From Limnohabitans sp. T6-5 (lineage in GTDB: Bacteria > Pseudomonadota > Gammaproteobacteria > Burkholderiales > Burkholderiaceae_C): a DNA stretch of 64,000 nucleotides. The stretch lies in NCBI RefSeq assembly GCF_003063315.1, contig NZ_NERV01000004.1, positions 186,001 to 250,000 on the forward strand. Reading direction: 5' to 3'. This document shows, one piece after another, positions 28,034 through 36,980 of the stretch (positions are counted from its first letter, which is position 1; each line of letters opens with the position of its first letter). Under the pieces are notes generated by a model, which saw nothing but the letters and a program-made list of their open reading frames with translations, did not search any database and was not told the DNA's origin. Position numbers and translations under genes: made by a program.

Positions 28034-28999
28034 ATGGACAAGCTCAAAGCCTTTGACACCTTTGTTTCGGTCGCCACCAAAGGCAGCCTGACCGCCGCCG
28101 CCCGGGGTGAAGGTGTGGCACCGGCCATCATCGGGCGCAGGCTCGATGCGCTCGAAGAACACCTGGGCGTCAAGTTGCTGGTGCGCACCACACGGCGCAT
28201 CACCCTCACGCACGAGGGCAGCGCCTTTCTGGAAGACTGCCAGCGCCTGCTGTCGGACGTCGCCAATGCCGAGGCCAGCGTGTCGGCGGGGGGCGTCAAG
28301 GCCAGCGGCCATTTGCGCATCACCGCCCCGGCCGGGTTTGGGCGCCGCCATGTGGCGCCGCTGGTGCCGCGCTTTCGCCAACTACACCCCGATGTGACGA
28401 TTTCACTCAACCTGAGCGACCGGGTGGTGGACCTGGCCGCGGAGGGCTTTGACTGCGCTGTGCGCGTGGGCGACCTGCCCGACTCATCGCTGGTGAGCGT
28501 GCGCATGGCGGACAACCGGCGCTTGTGCGTGGCCACCCCCGACTACCTGGCGCAACGCGGCACGCCCCTGCAACCGGCCGATTTGCTGCACCACGACTGC
28601 TTGACCTTGTCGAGTGACGCCTCGCAAACCAGGGGCTGGGCCTTTCAGGTGCCCAGTGAACAAGGCCACGAGGTGATTCACCTGCGCCCGGGCGGGCCGC
28701 TCGACTGCTCGGACGGGCAGGTGCTGCACGACTGGTGCCTGGCGGGCTATGGCATCGCCTGGCGCAGCACTTGGGAGGTGGAGTCCGAAATCCAGGCAGG
28801 ACGGCTGGTAGCCGTGCTGGAGCAGTTTGCCGCCCCGCCCAATGGCATTTATGTGGTCTTTCCCCAGCGCAAACACTTGCCCCTGCGGGTGCGGCTGTGG
28901 ATCGACTTTCTCAAGCACCATTACGGTTTACCCAGCTTTTGGCCCGCCACGGCGGCCCCCTCAACAAGCACCTTGCCCCCTTTAGAATCAGCCCCCTGA
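28034..28999 (+). CDS. LysR-family transcriptional regulator
   Basis: This 321-residue protein has an N-terminal winged helix-turn-helix (residues 1-60; 'FVSVATKGSLTAAARGEGVAPAIIGRRLDALE' split around the turn). A LysR effector domain follows from about residue 90 ('GHLRITAPAGFGRRHVAPLV'). It belongs to the large CrgA/AaeR-like group, which usually controls a neighbouring gene. Its stop codon overlaps the start of the YdjC-like deacetylase gene by one base (TGATG), so it is co-transcribed with it, which is unusual because LysR genes are normally divergent from targets. Target unknown. Confidence 0.9.
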   Translation: MDKLKAFDTFVSVATKGSLTAAARGEGVAPAIIGRRLDALEEHLGVKLLVRTTRRITLTHEGSAFLEDCQRLLSDVANAEASVSAGGVKASGHLRITAPAGFGRRHVAPLVPRFRQLHPDVTISLNLSDRVVDLAAEGFDCAVRVGDLPDSSLVSVRMADNRRLCVATPDYLAQRGTPLQPADLLHHDCLTLSSDASQTRGWAFQVPSEQGHEVIHLRPGGPLDCSDGQVLHDWCLAGYGIAWRSTWEVESEIQAGRLVAVLEQFAAPPNGIYVVFPQRKHLPLRVRLWIDFLKHHYGLPSFWPATAAPSTSTLPPLESAP

Positions 29000-29847
29000 T
29001 GAGCGCTCAACTTGTGATCTGCGCCGACGATTTCGGCATGAACCCGGCGGTGTCGCAAGGCATCGCGCAACTGGCCGCGCAAGCGCGCCTGAGCGCCACC
29101 AGCGCCATGACGCTGGCCCCCGGCTGGCCCACCGATGTCGCTTTGCTGCGCCCCCTGCGCCAGCAATTGGATGTGGGCCTGCACCTGGACTGGACCAGCC
29201 CCTTTGCCATGGCCGCAGGCCACGGCCGCCCACTGGGGCGCCTGATGCTGCAAACCCAGCTGCGGCTACTGGACCGCCAGCAAGCCCGCGACGTGATGGA
29301 ACGCCAGCTCGACCTGTTTGAGTCGCATTGGCAAGCCCCGCCCGACCATGTGGATGGGCACCAGCATGTGCAGCAATTTCCGGTCATCCGCGAGGCGCTG
29401 GTGGAAGTGCTGACCCGGCGCTACCCCACCGGGCCTCGACCCTGGATCAGGATTTCGCGGCCGCTGGTGCCGCGCTACGACATCAAGGCCTGGGTGATCG
29501 GCGCCATGGGCGCGCAAGCCTTGCAGCGCCTGGCACGCCACGCCGGTTTACCGCATTCGCAGTGGCTGAGCGGCATTTACAGCTTTGATGGCGATGCCAG
29601 CGCCTATGGCCTGCGCCTGGCGGATTGGCTGCAAGACGCCGCCGCCCATCCGGGCATGGTGATGATGTGCCACCCGGGGCTGAGCAGTGATGACGCCGAC
29701 GACCCGATTGCCCACGCCCGCACGCAAGAGCTGCAAGAGCTTGAAAGCCCCCTCTTGCCCACGCTGATGCAGCGCCACGACCTGCAACTGGTGCGCGGGC
29801 GTCAGGCCTGGCCAGCACACCCCATCGACACCCCATCAGCCCCCTGA
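28999..29847 (+). CDS. ChbG/HpnK-type YdjC-family carbohydrate deacetylase
   Basis: This 282-residue metal-dependent deacetylase has the motifs 'ICADDFGMNPAVSQGI' (metal Asp pair), 'DVGLHLDWT' (His), 'DHVDGHQHVQQFP' (His-x-His) and 'VMMCHPGLSS' (catalytic His), the conserved set of the YdjC fold. Members remove N-acetyl groups from diacetylchitobiose (ChbG) or act on hopanoid N-acetylglucosamine (HpnK). It is next to a GT39, a GtrA flippase-like gene and a GT2, so a lipid-linked sugar or envelope glycan modification is the best guess. The ATG at 28999 overlaps the LysR stop by one base. Confidence 0.88.
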   Translation: MSAQLVICADDFGMNPAVSQGIAQLAAQARLSATSAMTLAPGWPTDVALLRPLRQQLDVGLHLDWTSPFAMAAGHGRPLGRLMLQTQLRLLDRQQARDVMERQLDLFESHWQAPPDHVDGHQHVQQFPVIREALVEVLTRRYPTGPRPWIRISRPLVPRYDIKAWVIGAMGAQALQRLARHAGLPHSQWLSGIYSFDGDASAYGLRLADWLQDAAAHPGMVMMCHPGLSSDDADDPIAHARTQELQELESPLLPTLMQRHDLQLVRGRQAWPAHPIDTPSAP

Positions 29848-29866
29848 ACCCAAGAGACACGCACGC

Positions 29867-31450
29867 ATGACCGAGACCCGAAAATCCTGGCTGAGCCTTC
29901 TGGGCCTGTGGCTGACCCTGCTGGTGCTGGCGTCATGGCGCCCCCTGGCGCTGCCCGACGAAGGCCGCTACGGCGATGTCGGCCGCTGGATGCTGGTTTC
30001 GGGCGACTGGCTGGCCCCTCGGCTGGACGGCATCCCGTTTTTTCACAAACCGCCCTTGCTGCATTGGCTGCAGGCCATCAGCCTGTGGGCGGCAGGCGTG
30101 CACGCCTGGAGTTCGCGCCTGGTGCCTGCGCTGCACGCTGGCTTGATGCTGCTGGCGCTCTACCTGGGCGCACGCCACATCGCCGGTGAACGTACCGCGC
30201 GGCGCAGCGTGTGGATGCTCGGCTCCAGCGTGGCTTTTCTGATCGGCGGTCAATACATCAACCACGACATGCTGGTGGGCGCCTGGATCAGCATCGCCAT
30301 CTGGTGCCTGGCCGCTGCCATGCAACACCCGGGCGAACGCCCACACAAGGCCTGGGCACTGGCGGGCTTTGCAGCTTGTGCCCTGGGCGTGCTGAGCAAA
30401 GGCCTGATTGGCCTGGCCCTGCCAGGTTTGGTGATGGTGGTGTGGGTCACACTCACACGCCAGTGGCCCCGTGCGCTGCGCATGCCCTGGCTGAGTGGTG
30501 CGTTGGTGTTCTCCCTCATCGCGCTGCCCTGGTTTGTGCTGGGTCAGCAAAAATTCCCGGGCCTGTTCGATTACCTGATCATCGGGCAGCACTTTGGCCG
30601 CTACACCGGCAGCACCTTCAACAACCAATGGCCCCTGTGGTTCTACCCGGTGATCTTGCTGGCCCTGCTCTTTCCATGGGCTTTTTTGGTGGTCTGGCAA
30701 GGCGCATCTGGCCTGCTGCGCCACAAGCTGACGGTGCTGAAACCGGCATCGGCCTGGACCGCCTTGCTGTGGGTCTGGTTGGTCGCCATCACACTGTTTT
30801 TCAGCCTGCCCAAGTCCAAGCTGGTGGGTTACATCCTGCCCGTCATGCCGCCGCTCAGCCTGCTGGCCGCGCTGGCCTGGGAACACTACTTCGCCCCCAA
30901 AACCCATGGCGCCAAAGTGTTTGGCCTGCTGTGCGCCCTCAACCTGGCACTGGGTGCGGCCTTCACCCATTACGCAGGGCAATACAGCCTGCGCCACAGC
31001 AGCCGCGATGTGGCGCACGAGTTGGCCTGCCGCATGGACACCCGCGACCGCGTGACCGTGGCGGGCGGCTACCCCTACGACCTGCCGTTTGAAGCCAACC
31101 TGAAAACCCCGGTGGTGGTGGTCGACGACTGGACCGCAGCCCGGCAAAACGCGGGCGACAACTGGCAGCGCGAACTGTTTGAAGGCGCAGACTTTGATGC
31201 CCAGGCCGCCCAAGTCCTGCAAGGCCCAGAAGCCCTGCTGCTGCCAGGTGCCGATGCGCGATGGCTCGTCACCCCGAACGACGCCAGCCAGCTGGGCGAT
31301 CTGAGCCGCTGGCAAAAGGTTTACCAAGGCCGCGCCTGGAGCCTCTGGCAACAAACGACCGAACCTTCAGCGTCGAAAAGCCCAAAAGCGGCTGAAAACA
31401 AAGGTCTGTCCTGCCGCGATCACCATGGCCAGAAACAGCGCCAGCAGTGA
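29867..31450 (+). CDS. ArnT/PMT-like GT39 family membrane glycosyltransferase
   Basis: This 527-residue polytopic enzyme uses polyprenyl-phosphate sugars to glycosylate lipids or proteins on the outer face of the inner membrane. The first helix is at residues 8-26, followed by the catalytic-loop motif 'LALPDEGRYGDVGRWM' (Asp-Glu) and 'FFHKPPLLHWLQA', both typical of ArnT/GT39. About 11-12 helices precede a C-terminal periplasmic domain. The last 28 codons lie opposite the 3' end of the gtrA-like gene (84-bp convergent overlap). It is probably functionally linked to the YdjC deacetylase and the GT2/GtrA pair. Acceptor (lipid A or other) unknown. Confidence 0.88.
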   Translation: MTETRKSWLSLLGLWLTLLVLASWRPLALPDEGRYGDVGRWMLVSGDWLAPRLDGIPFFHKPPLLHWLQAISLWAAGVHAWSSRLVPALHAGLMLLALYLGARHIAGERTARRSVWMLGSSVAFLIGGQYINHDMLVGAWISIAIWCLAAAMQHPGERPHKAWALAGFAACALGVLSKGLIGLALPGLVMVVWVTLTRQWPRALRMPWLSGALVFSLIALPWFVLGQQKFPGLFDYLIIGQHFGRYTGSTFNNQWPLWFYPVILLALLFPWAFLVVWQGASGLLRHKLTVLKPASAWTALLWVWLVAITLFFSLPKSKLVGYILPVMPPLSLLAALAWEHYFAPKTHGAKVFGLLCALNLALGAAFTHYAGQYSLRHSSRDVAHELACRMDTRDRVTVAGGYPYDLPFEANLKTPVVVVDDWTAARQNAGDNWQRELFEGADFDAQAAQVLQGPEALLLPGADARWLVTPNDASQLGDLSRWQKVYQGRAWSLWQQTTEPSASKSPKAAENKGLSCRDHHGQKQRQQ

Positions 31451-31747
31451 GGGCCAGTTCAGCAGGCGGTAAAACAGCACGAAGGCGGCTTCATTGCAGG
31501 CAAAGCCCGCCAGGGCCGTGACCGCAAAGCGGCGAAAGCTTTGCCCCAGGGCAGTGGCGCTGTCAGCAAAGCTGAGCCAGCGGTGGCCGACAAAGCTCAG
31601 GCCAAACGCCACCACAAAGCCCGCCACATTGGCCAGCTCGGGCCACCAGTGATGGCGCAAGAGTGCAAACACGCCCATGTGGGTCAGCGCGGCGCTGGCC
31701 CCCACCAGGCCAAACCAGACGCCGGAGTGCAGCCAGACGCGCTTCAC
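31367..31747 (-). CDS. GtrA family membrane protein
   Basis: This 126-residue protein has four membrane helices and the family signature 'FGLVGASAALTHMGVFALL' in helix 1 and 'FSRFWAFRR' at the C-terminus. GtrA proteins are small flippase-like partners of polyprenyl-phosphate glycosyltransferases. The start is GTG (31747), overlapping the stop of the GT2 gene (GTGA), so the two are translated together. Its last 28 codons overlap the GT39 gene on the opposite strand. Confidence 0.88.
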   Translation of the reverse strand: MKRVWLHSGVWFGLVGASAALTHMGVFALLRHHWWPELANVAGFVVAFGLSFVGHRWLSFADSATALGQSFRRFAVTALAGFACNEAAFVLFYRLLNWPSLLALFLAMVIAAGQTFVFSRFWAFRR

Positions 31748-32730
31748 GCCGCGTCCTGTACGGGGGTGGCCTGCAAGCCAGCGCCCGTGCGGTCCTTGAG
31801 CAAATAGGTCGGGCGGCGCTTGACCTCGTCATAAATGCGCCCCACGTACTCGGCCATCAGGCCCAGCGAAAACAGCTGGATACCGCTGAAGAACATGACG
31901 CTGACCACAATCGTGGCGTAGCCTGGCACCTGGATGCCCCAGAAAAAGTACTCGGCCACCACCCAGGCGCCATAGCCCATGGCTGTGAGTGCCAAAAACA
32001 AACCCATCATGGTCAACAAGCGCAAGGGCACGGTGGAAAACGCCAGCATGCCCGTGAGCGCCAGCGAAAACGCCCCGCGCAGGCCAAAGCTGCTTTGCCC
32101 CGCCTGGCGCGGCAGCGGCTCGTAATCGACCGCCACACTCGGGAAACCCACCCAGGCGTACAGCCCTTTCATGAAGCGGTTGCGCTCGGGCAAGGCATTG
32201 AGCGCCTGCACCACCCGCTGGTCCATGAGCCGAAAATCGCCCGCATTGGCCGGAATCTCGACCCGGTTGCCCCAGTTGATCAGGCGGTAAAACCAGCCGG
32301 TCAACCAGCCATGCAAAGCCGACTGGTCCGAGCGGGTGCGGCGCACGGCATAGACCACATCCAGGCCTTCACGCCACTTTTGCAGCATCTGGGGCACCAG
32401 CTCCACCGGGTGCTGGCCGTCGGCGTCCATCAGCACCACCACATCGCCCCGCGCCGCTTCCAGCCCGGCGGTCAGGGCGGCTTCCTTGCCAAAATTGCGC
32501 GACAAATCGAGCAAGACCACCTCGGGCCACTGGGCGCACAGCTCACGCGCCACTTGGGCGGTGTTGTCTCGGCTGCCGTCGTTGATGAGGATGATTTCGA
32601 CCCGCGCGGCCAGGGTCTTGAGCACCTGCAGCACGGCAGGCACCACCTGGGGCAGGTTGCGGGCCTCGTTGTAGGCGGGCATGACGCAGGACAGCGTCAG
32701 CGAATCTTGGGTACGGGCCAGACGGGACAT
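31744..32730 (-). CDS. GT2 family polyprenyl-phosphate glycosyltransferase (GtrB/DPM1-like)
   Basis: This 328-residue protein has an N-terminal GT-A domain with 'CVMPAYNEARNLPQVV', 'ILINDGSRDNT' and the metal motif 'VVLMDADGQHP'. Two C-terminal membrane helices follow ('AFSLALTGMLAFSTVPLRLL' and 'TIVVSVMFFSGIQLFSLGLM'). This is the GtrB/ArnC/DPM1 architecture, which transfers a sugar from a nucleotide donor to undecaprenyl phosphate on the cytoplasmic side. GtrA would help flip it and the GT39 enzyme would use it. The ATG at 32730 was chosen because homology starts at 'SLTLSCVMPAYNE'; an in-frame extension into REP sequence upstream is not credible. Confidence 0.9.
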   Translation of the reverse strand: MSRLARTQDSLTLSCVMPAYNEARNLPQVVPAVLQVLKTLAARVEIILINDGSRDNTAQVARELCAQWPEVVLLDLSRNFGKEAALTAGLEAARGDVVVLMDADGQHPVELVPQMLQKWREGLDVVYAVRRTRSDQSALHGWLTGWFYRLINWGNRVEIPANAGDFRLMDQRVVQALNALPERNRFMKGLYAWVGFPSVAVDYEPLPRQAGQSSFGLRGAFSLALTGMLAFSTVPLRLLTMMGLFLALTAMGYGAWVVAEYFFWGIQVPGYATIVVSVMFFSGIQLFSLGLMAEYVGRIYDEVKRRPTYLLKDRTGAGLQATPVQDAA

Positions 32731-32825
32731 GCCACATTTCTCCAGAATTGACAAAAGCACGAAAGGCGCCCGTTTCCACACCGGAAACAAACCCCCATTG
32801 AACGCCGCGAAGCATAACCCCAGAA

Positions 32826-33052
32826 CGCCGCTGCCAACGTCGGGGTCTTCGACCACCGACATACGAATACCGCCCGCAGGTATTGATCCGGCCCGATGAA
32901 GTTTGCAAGAACGCTTTTTTGCGGGAGCGGCGCCCTCGCCGCGATTGAGCCTCGCAGACCACCACCCATCGCCCCGAGGGCGGGGCTCCCACACTGATCG
33001 CTGTGCCCAAGAAAAGCCGTTGACTTCAAACTTCACAGGGCCGGATCAATAG
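32826..33052. repeat. Composite repeat block: family-A REP, then a family-B REP pair enclosed by 25-bp inverted repeats
   Basis: The 389-bp gap 32731-33119 has no gene. A family-A hairpin lies at 32837-32874. At 32881-32906 and, inverted, 33026-33051 lie near-identical arms (TATTGATCCGGCCC, then TGAAGTTTG). Between them are two facing family-B hairpins (32924-32947 with GGAGCGGCGCCCTCGCCGCG, and 32970-32994 with CGCCCCGAGGGCGGGGCTCC). A relative of the arm is found at 6879. This block forms the leader of argS. Confidence 0.8.
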
Positions 33053-33119
33053 GTAGCTGCGCTGAGGCTTGAAGCAAGGCTGAGTTGGGGCTTTTCCGTG
33101 CCCCGTAAAATGGCCGTCT

Positions 33120-34817
33120 ATGCTTTCTGCCAAACAACATCTGCTTGCCGCCTTGTCGGCTGAACTTGAAAAACTCCAGCCCGGCGCCGGTTCGCGTGCC
33201 GCCTTTGAATCGCCGAAGGTAGCTGCCCATGGCGACCTGGCCTGCACTGCGGCGATGCAGTTGGCCAAAGCCCTCAAACAAAATCCCAGGCAACTGGGTG
33301 AATCCCTGCGTGTCGCCTTGCTGACCACCCCCGCCTTCGAGCGCTGGGTCGACGCCATCGAGCTGGCGGGTCCGGGCTTCATCAACATCCGCCTCAAGGA
33401 CACGGCCAAACAAGCCGTGGTGCACGAAGTGCTGCTGGCGGGCGATGACTTTGGCACGCAAGCGGCCAAAGCCAACAAGGTGCTGGTCGAGTTCGTCTCG
33501 GCCAACCCCACCGGCCCGCTGCATGTGGGCCACGGCCGCCAGGCCGCCCTGGGTGATGCGATTTGCAACCTGCTGGCCACACAAGGGCAGCAGGTCTACC
33601 GCGAGTTCTATTACAACGACGCGGGTGTGCAGATCGGCACCCTGGCCAAGAGCACACACATGCGGGCCATGGGCGTCAAGCCCGGCGACGAGAGCTGGCC
33701 AACCGACCCCGAGAACCCCGAAAGCAAGGCTTTTTACAACGGCGACTATATCCAGGACATCGCCAACGACTTTTTGGCCAAGAAAACCGTCAAGTCCGAT
33801 GACCGCGAGTTCACCGCCAGCGGCGATGTGAATGACCTCGACGGCATGCGCCAGTTTGCCGTGGCCTATTTGCGCCACGAACAAGACCTGGACCTGAAGG
33901 CTTTTGACGTCAAATTCGACAACTACTACCTGGAGTCGAGCCTGTACACCAGCGGCAAGGTCGACGCCGCCGTGCAAAAGCTCAAGGACGCAGGCAAGAC
34001 CTACGAGCAAGACGGCGCACTGTGGCTCAAGTCCACCGACTACGGTGACGACAAGGACCGCGTCATGCGCAAGGGCGACGGCACCTACACCTACTTTGTG
34101 CCCGATGTGGCCTACCACATCACCAAGTGGGAGCGCGGCTTCACCCGTGTGGTGAACATTCAGGGCACCGACCACCACGGCACGATTGCCCGCGTGCGTG
34201 CGGGCCTGCAAGCGGCGAATGTGGGCATCCCAGAAGGCTACCCCGACTACGTGCTGCACACCATGGTGCGCGTGATGCGGGGCGGTGAAGAGGTCAAAAT
34301 CTCCAAGCGAGCGGGCAGCTACGTCACGCTGCGCGACCTGATCGAGTGGACCAGCAAGGACGCGGTGCGTTTCTTCTTGCTCAGCCGCAAACCCGACACC
34401 GAATACATCTTCGACATCGACCTGGCGCTGGCGCAAAACAACGACAACCCGGTGTACTACGTTCAGTACGCCCACGCACGCATCTGCTCGGTGCTGGCGG
34501 CCTGGGGGGGCGACAAGGCGAGCCTGACGCATGCCGACTTGAGCGCCCTGCAAAGCCCGCAGGCTCAGGCTCTGATGCTGGCCCTGGCCAAGTACCCCGA
34601 GATGTTGACGTCAGCCGCCAACGACTTCGCCCCGCACGACGTGACTTTTTACCTGCGCGATCTGGCCTCGCTCTACCACAGCTACTACGATGCCGAGCGC
34701 ATTCTGGTGGACGACGAGGCGGTCAAGAAAGCCCGCTTGGCGCTGGTCGCGGCCACTGCGCAAGTGCTGCACAATGGTCTGAAAGTTTTGGGCGTGTCTG
34801 CGCCCTCCAAGATGTAA
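33120..34817 (+). CDS. argS: Arginyl-tRNA synthetase
   Basis: This 565-residue class I synthetase charges tRNA-Arg. The order is: N-terminal Add-1 domain recognising the tRNA D-loop (about 1-110), the HIGH-like motif 'HVGHGRQA' after '[12 protein letters not shown]' (about residue 135), the KMSKS-like 'VKISKRAG' (about 393), and the DALR anticodon-binding domain at the C-terminus ('[15 protein letters not shown]'). It is essential housekeeping. The SPOR-domain gene follows after 6 bp and dsbA soon after, so argS heads a small operon whose leader is REP sequence. Confidence 0.97.
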   Translation: MLSAKQHLLAALSAELEKLQPGAGSRAAFESPKVAAHGDLACTAAMQLAKALKQNPRQLGESLRVALLTTPAFERWVDAIELAGPGFINIRLKDTAKQAVVHEVLLAGDDFGTQAAKANKVLVEFVSANPTGPLHVGHGRQAALGDAICNLLATQGQQVYREFYYNDAGVQIGTLAKSTHMRAMGVKPGDESWPTDPENPESKAFYNGDYIQDIANDFLAKKTVKSDDREFTASGDVNDLDGMRQFAVAYLRHEQDLDLKAFDVKFDNYYLESSLYTSGKVDAAVQKLKDAGKTYEQDGALWLKSTDYGDDKDRVMRKGDGTYTYFVPDVAYHITKWERGFTRVVNIQGTDHHGTIARVRAGLQAANVGIPEGYPDYVLHTMVRVMRGGEEVKISKRAGSYVTLRDLIEWTSKDAVRFFLLSRKPDTEYIFDIDLALAQNNDNPVYYVQYAHARICSVLAAWGGDKASLTHADLSALQSPQAQALMLALAKYPEMLTSAANDFAPHDVTFYLRDLASLYHSYYDAERILVDDEAVKKARLALVAATAQVLHNGLKVLGVSAPSKM

Positions 34818-34823
34818 TTCACC

Positions 34824-35507
34824 ATGACAACTCACTCTCAACGCGGCGGTACTTTTTTAGGTTTCATTCTGGGTTTGGTGCTGGGTCTGGGCGTGGCCCT
34901 GGCCGTGGCCGTTTATGTCACCAAGGTGCCCACACCGTTTTCCAGCAAGAACCAGCCTCGGACCACCGAGCAAGACAACGCCGAAACCCAGAAAAACAAG
35001 GACTGGAACCCCAACAGCGTGCTGCAACCCAAGGCCCCGGCTGAAGTGCCTGCCGCCCCGGGCACCGTGGCCCCGCGCGCCGAAGACAAGGCCAGCGACA
35101 AACCTGCTGACAAAACCTCTGAGAAAGCGGCAGACAAAGCCACCGACAAAGCCCACAGCGACACGGCCAAAGGCGAGCCCCGCCCGGCGGTCACCGCCGA
35201 CCCGATTGGTGACCTGGCCAAGTCAAAGGGCATGGCCACGCCTGCTACCGGCAACGCACCTGCTGGCGAGCCTTTTGACTATTTCGTGCAAGTGGGCGCC
35301 TACCGCACCAGCGCAGACGCCGATGCCCAAAAGGCCAAACTGGCTTTGATGGGGCTGGACGCCAAAGTCTCCGAGCGTGACCAGGCCGGGCGCACCGTTT
35401 ACCGTGTTCGCCTGGGCGCCTACACCGACAAAGCCGCCGCCGAGCGTGTGCGCAAGCAGCTCGAGAGCAGTGACATCGAAAACACTCTCGTGCGCGTGCA
35501 ACGCTGA
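34824..35507 (+). CDS. SPOR-domain membrane protein (FtsN-like)
   Basis: This 227-residue protein has a short cytoplasmic start, one membrane helix (residues 9-33, 'FLGFILGLVLGLGVALAVAV'), and a long low-complexity periplasmic linker. The linker contains a Lys/Asp-rich stretch with repeated 'DK' (about residues 90-115, 'DKPADKTSEKAADK'). A C-terminal SPOR domain (about 150-227, 'YFVQVGAYRTSADADAQKAKL') binds denuded septal peptidoglycan. This layout is that of FtsN and related division proteins. Which SPOR paralogue it is cannot be decided from sequence alone. It lies 6 bp after argS and 37 bp before dsbA. Confidence 0.88.
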   Translation: MTTHSQRGGTFLGFILGLVLGLGVALAVAVYVTKVPTPFSSKNQPRTTEQDNAETQKNKDWNPNSVLQPKAPAEVPAAPGTVAPRAEDKASDKPADKTSEKAADKATDKAHSDTAKGEPRPAVTADPIGDLAKSKGMATPATGNAPAGEPFDYFVQVGAYRTSADADAQKAKLALMGLDAKVSERDQAGRTVYRVRLGAYTDKAAAERVRKQLESSDIENTLVRVQR

Positions 35508-35544
35508 ACCTCCCACGCCGTCCCCTTCATTTTTTGGAGTCTCC

Positions 35545-36189
35545 ATGAAACGCCGTCTCTTTTCTTCTGCCCTGGCCACGGCCAGCGCCTGGTTCAGCAC
35601 CTCCACCGCGTGGGCGCAAGCCGCCTTGTTCAAAGCTGGCAAGGATTACATGGTCCTGGAGCGCCCCCTGCCCACAGAGGTGGGCAATGGCAAGATCGAA
35701 GTGATCGAGTTCTTCTGGTACAGCTGCCCTCACTGCAACGCGTTTGAGCCCAGCTTTGCCCAATGGGTCAAAAACGCCCCCAAGGACGTGGTGGTGCGCC
35801 GCATCCCCGTGGCCTTCCGCGATGACTTTGCGCCCCAGCAGCGGCTGTTCTTCACCCTCGAAGCCATGAACCTGCTCGATAGCCTGCACGCCAAAGTGTT
35901 TGCAGCCGTGCACGTCGAAAAGCAAGCCTTGAATACGGACGCCAGCGTCCTGGCATGGGCCGAAAAGCAAGGCGTTGACAAAGCCAAGTTCAGCGAAATT
36001 TACAAATCCTTTGGCGTGGCCAGCAAGCTCAAACGGGCCGTGCAGCTGCAAAACGATTTCAAGATCGAAGGCGTACCCTCGCTGGGTGTGGCCGGTCGCT
36101 ACTATGTGGACGGCACCCTCGCTGGCAGCATGGAGCGCGCGGTCAAAGTGGCTGAATCGCTGATCGCGCAGACCCGCCAGGGGCGCTGA
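35545..36189 (+). CDS. dsbA: Thiol:disulfide interchange protein DsbA/DsbL
   Basis: This 214-residue periplasmic oxidoreductase has a signal peptide (MKRRLFSSALATASAWFSTS, cleavage after 'AWA'). It has the thioredoxin-fold active site Cys-Pro-His-Cys in 'YSCPHCNAF' (about residue 60-63) and the cis-Pro loop 'GVPSLGV' (near 179). It introduces disulfide bonds into exported proteins and is reoxidised by DsbB. The start at 35545 follows GGAG, whereas an earlier in-frame start overlaps the SPOR gene. A strong terminator follows. Confidence 0.95.
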   Translation: MKRRLFSSALATASAWFSTSTAWAQAALFKAGKDYMVLERPLPTEVGNGKIEVIEFFWYSCPHCNAFEPSFAQWVKNAPKDVVVRRIPVAFRDDFAPQQRLFFTLEAMNLLDSLHAKVFAAVHVEKQALNTDASVLAWAEKQGVDKAKFSEIYKSFGVASKLKRAVQLQNDFKIEGVPSLGVAGRYYVDGTLAGSMERAVKVAESLIAQTRQGR

Positions 36190-36232
36190 AGTCGGGTGCA
36201 GAGCGCGCCGCCTGGCGCCACCCGCACGCACC

Positions 36233-36257
36233 GCCCGCCATCTGGCGGGCTTTTTTT
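36233..36257 (+). terminator. Intrinsic terminator after dsbA
   Basis: The perfect stem GCCCGCCA/TGGCGGGC, with a 2-base TC loop, is followed directly by seven T residues. It lies 44 bp after the dsbA stop codon and closes the argS-SPOR-dsbA unit. Confidence 0.92.
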
Positions 36258-36332
36258 CGACTTCAGTTTTACGGATGGCCGGATATTCAGACCCTTGCGC
36301 CTACAATCAAAAAATTGTCAGCAGCAAGATTC

Positions 36333-36980
36333 ATGCCCTCCATGCCCCTCCTCCACCGTCTTGGCCTTGCGCTCTCAGCCTTTGGCCTGCTGAGCTTGCC
36401 CGCCTGGGCCGAAAAAGCCGACCGGGACAAGCCCATGCAGATCGAGGCGGACACCATGCGCCACGACGAAGCCAAGCAGCTGACCCAGTTCAATGGCGGC
36501 GTGGTGGGCGTCAAGGGCACCTTGGTGCTGCGCGCAGCCCGCATGGAAGTGCAGCAAGACGCCCAGGGCAAACAAGTGGCGAAACTCTGGGCCGCCCCCA
36601 ATGAGCGGGTGTTTTTCCGGCAAAAACGCGAAGGCCTGGACGAGTTCACCGAAGGTGAGGCCGAAATGGCCATTTATGACAACCAGGCCGATGTCGTGAC
36701 CCTGATCCAGCGCGCCGAAGTGCGGATTTTGCGCGGCACCCAGATGGCCGACCAGATCACCGGCCAGAAAATCGTCTTCAACAACACCACCGAGGTGATG
36801 ACCGTGGACGGCCAGATTCAGGGCCGCCCAGCCAACGGCAGCGCCCCTGAGCGTAATCAGCGTGTACGCGCGGTGCTGACCCCGCGTCAGAATGCCGTCG
36901 CCCCTCAGGCCTCGCCTGTCGCGCCTGCCGCCCCCACACTGCGCACCAGCCCGAACATTGGCGAAAGCAAAAAACCATGA
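36333..36980 (+). CDS. lptA: LPS transport periplasmic protein LptA
   Basis: This 215-residue OstA-like protein bridges inner and outer membrane in lipopolysaccharide export. A signal peptide spans residues 1-26 ('[17 protein letters not shown]'). The mature N-terminus has the LptA signature '[17 protein letters not shown]', followed by short beta-strand repeats ('[19 protein letters not shown]'). The tail after residue 170 is Pro/Ala-rich and poorly ordered. The ATG at 36333 was chosen over a TTG 18 bp upstream. It overlaps lptB by 4 bp. The usual upstream lptC/kdsC genes are absent here; argS-SPOR-dsbA lies there instead. Confidence 0.93.
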   Translation: MPSMPLLHRLGLALSAFGLLSLPAWAEKADRDKPMQIEADTMRHDEAKQLTQFNGGVVGVKGTLVLRAARMEVQQDAQGKQVAKLWAAPNERVFFRQKREGLDEFTEGEAEMAIYDNQADVVTLIQRAEVRILRGTQMADQITGQKIVFNNTTEVMTVDGQIQGRPANGSAPERNQRVRAVLTPRQNAVAPQASPVAPAAPTLRTSPNIGESKKP

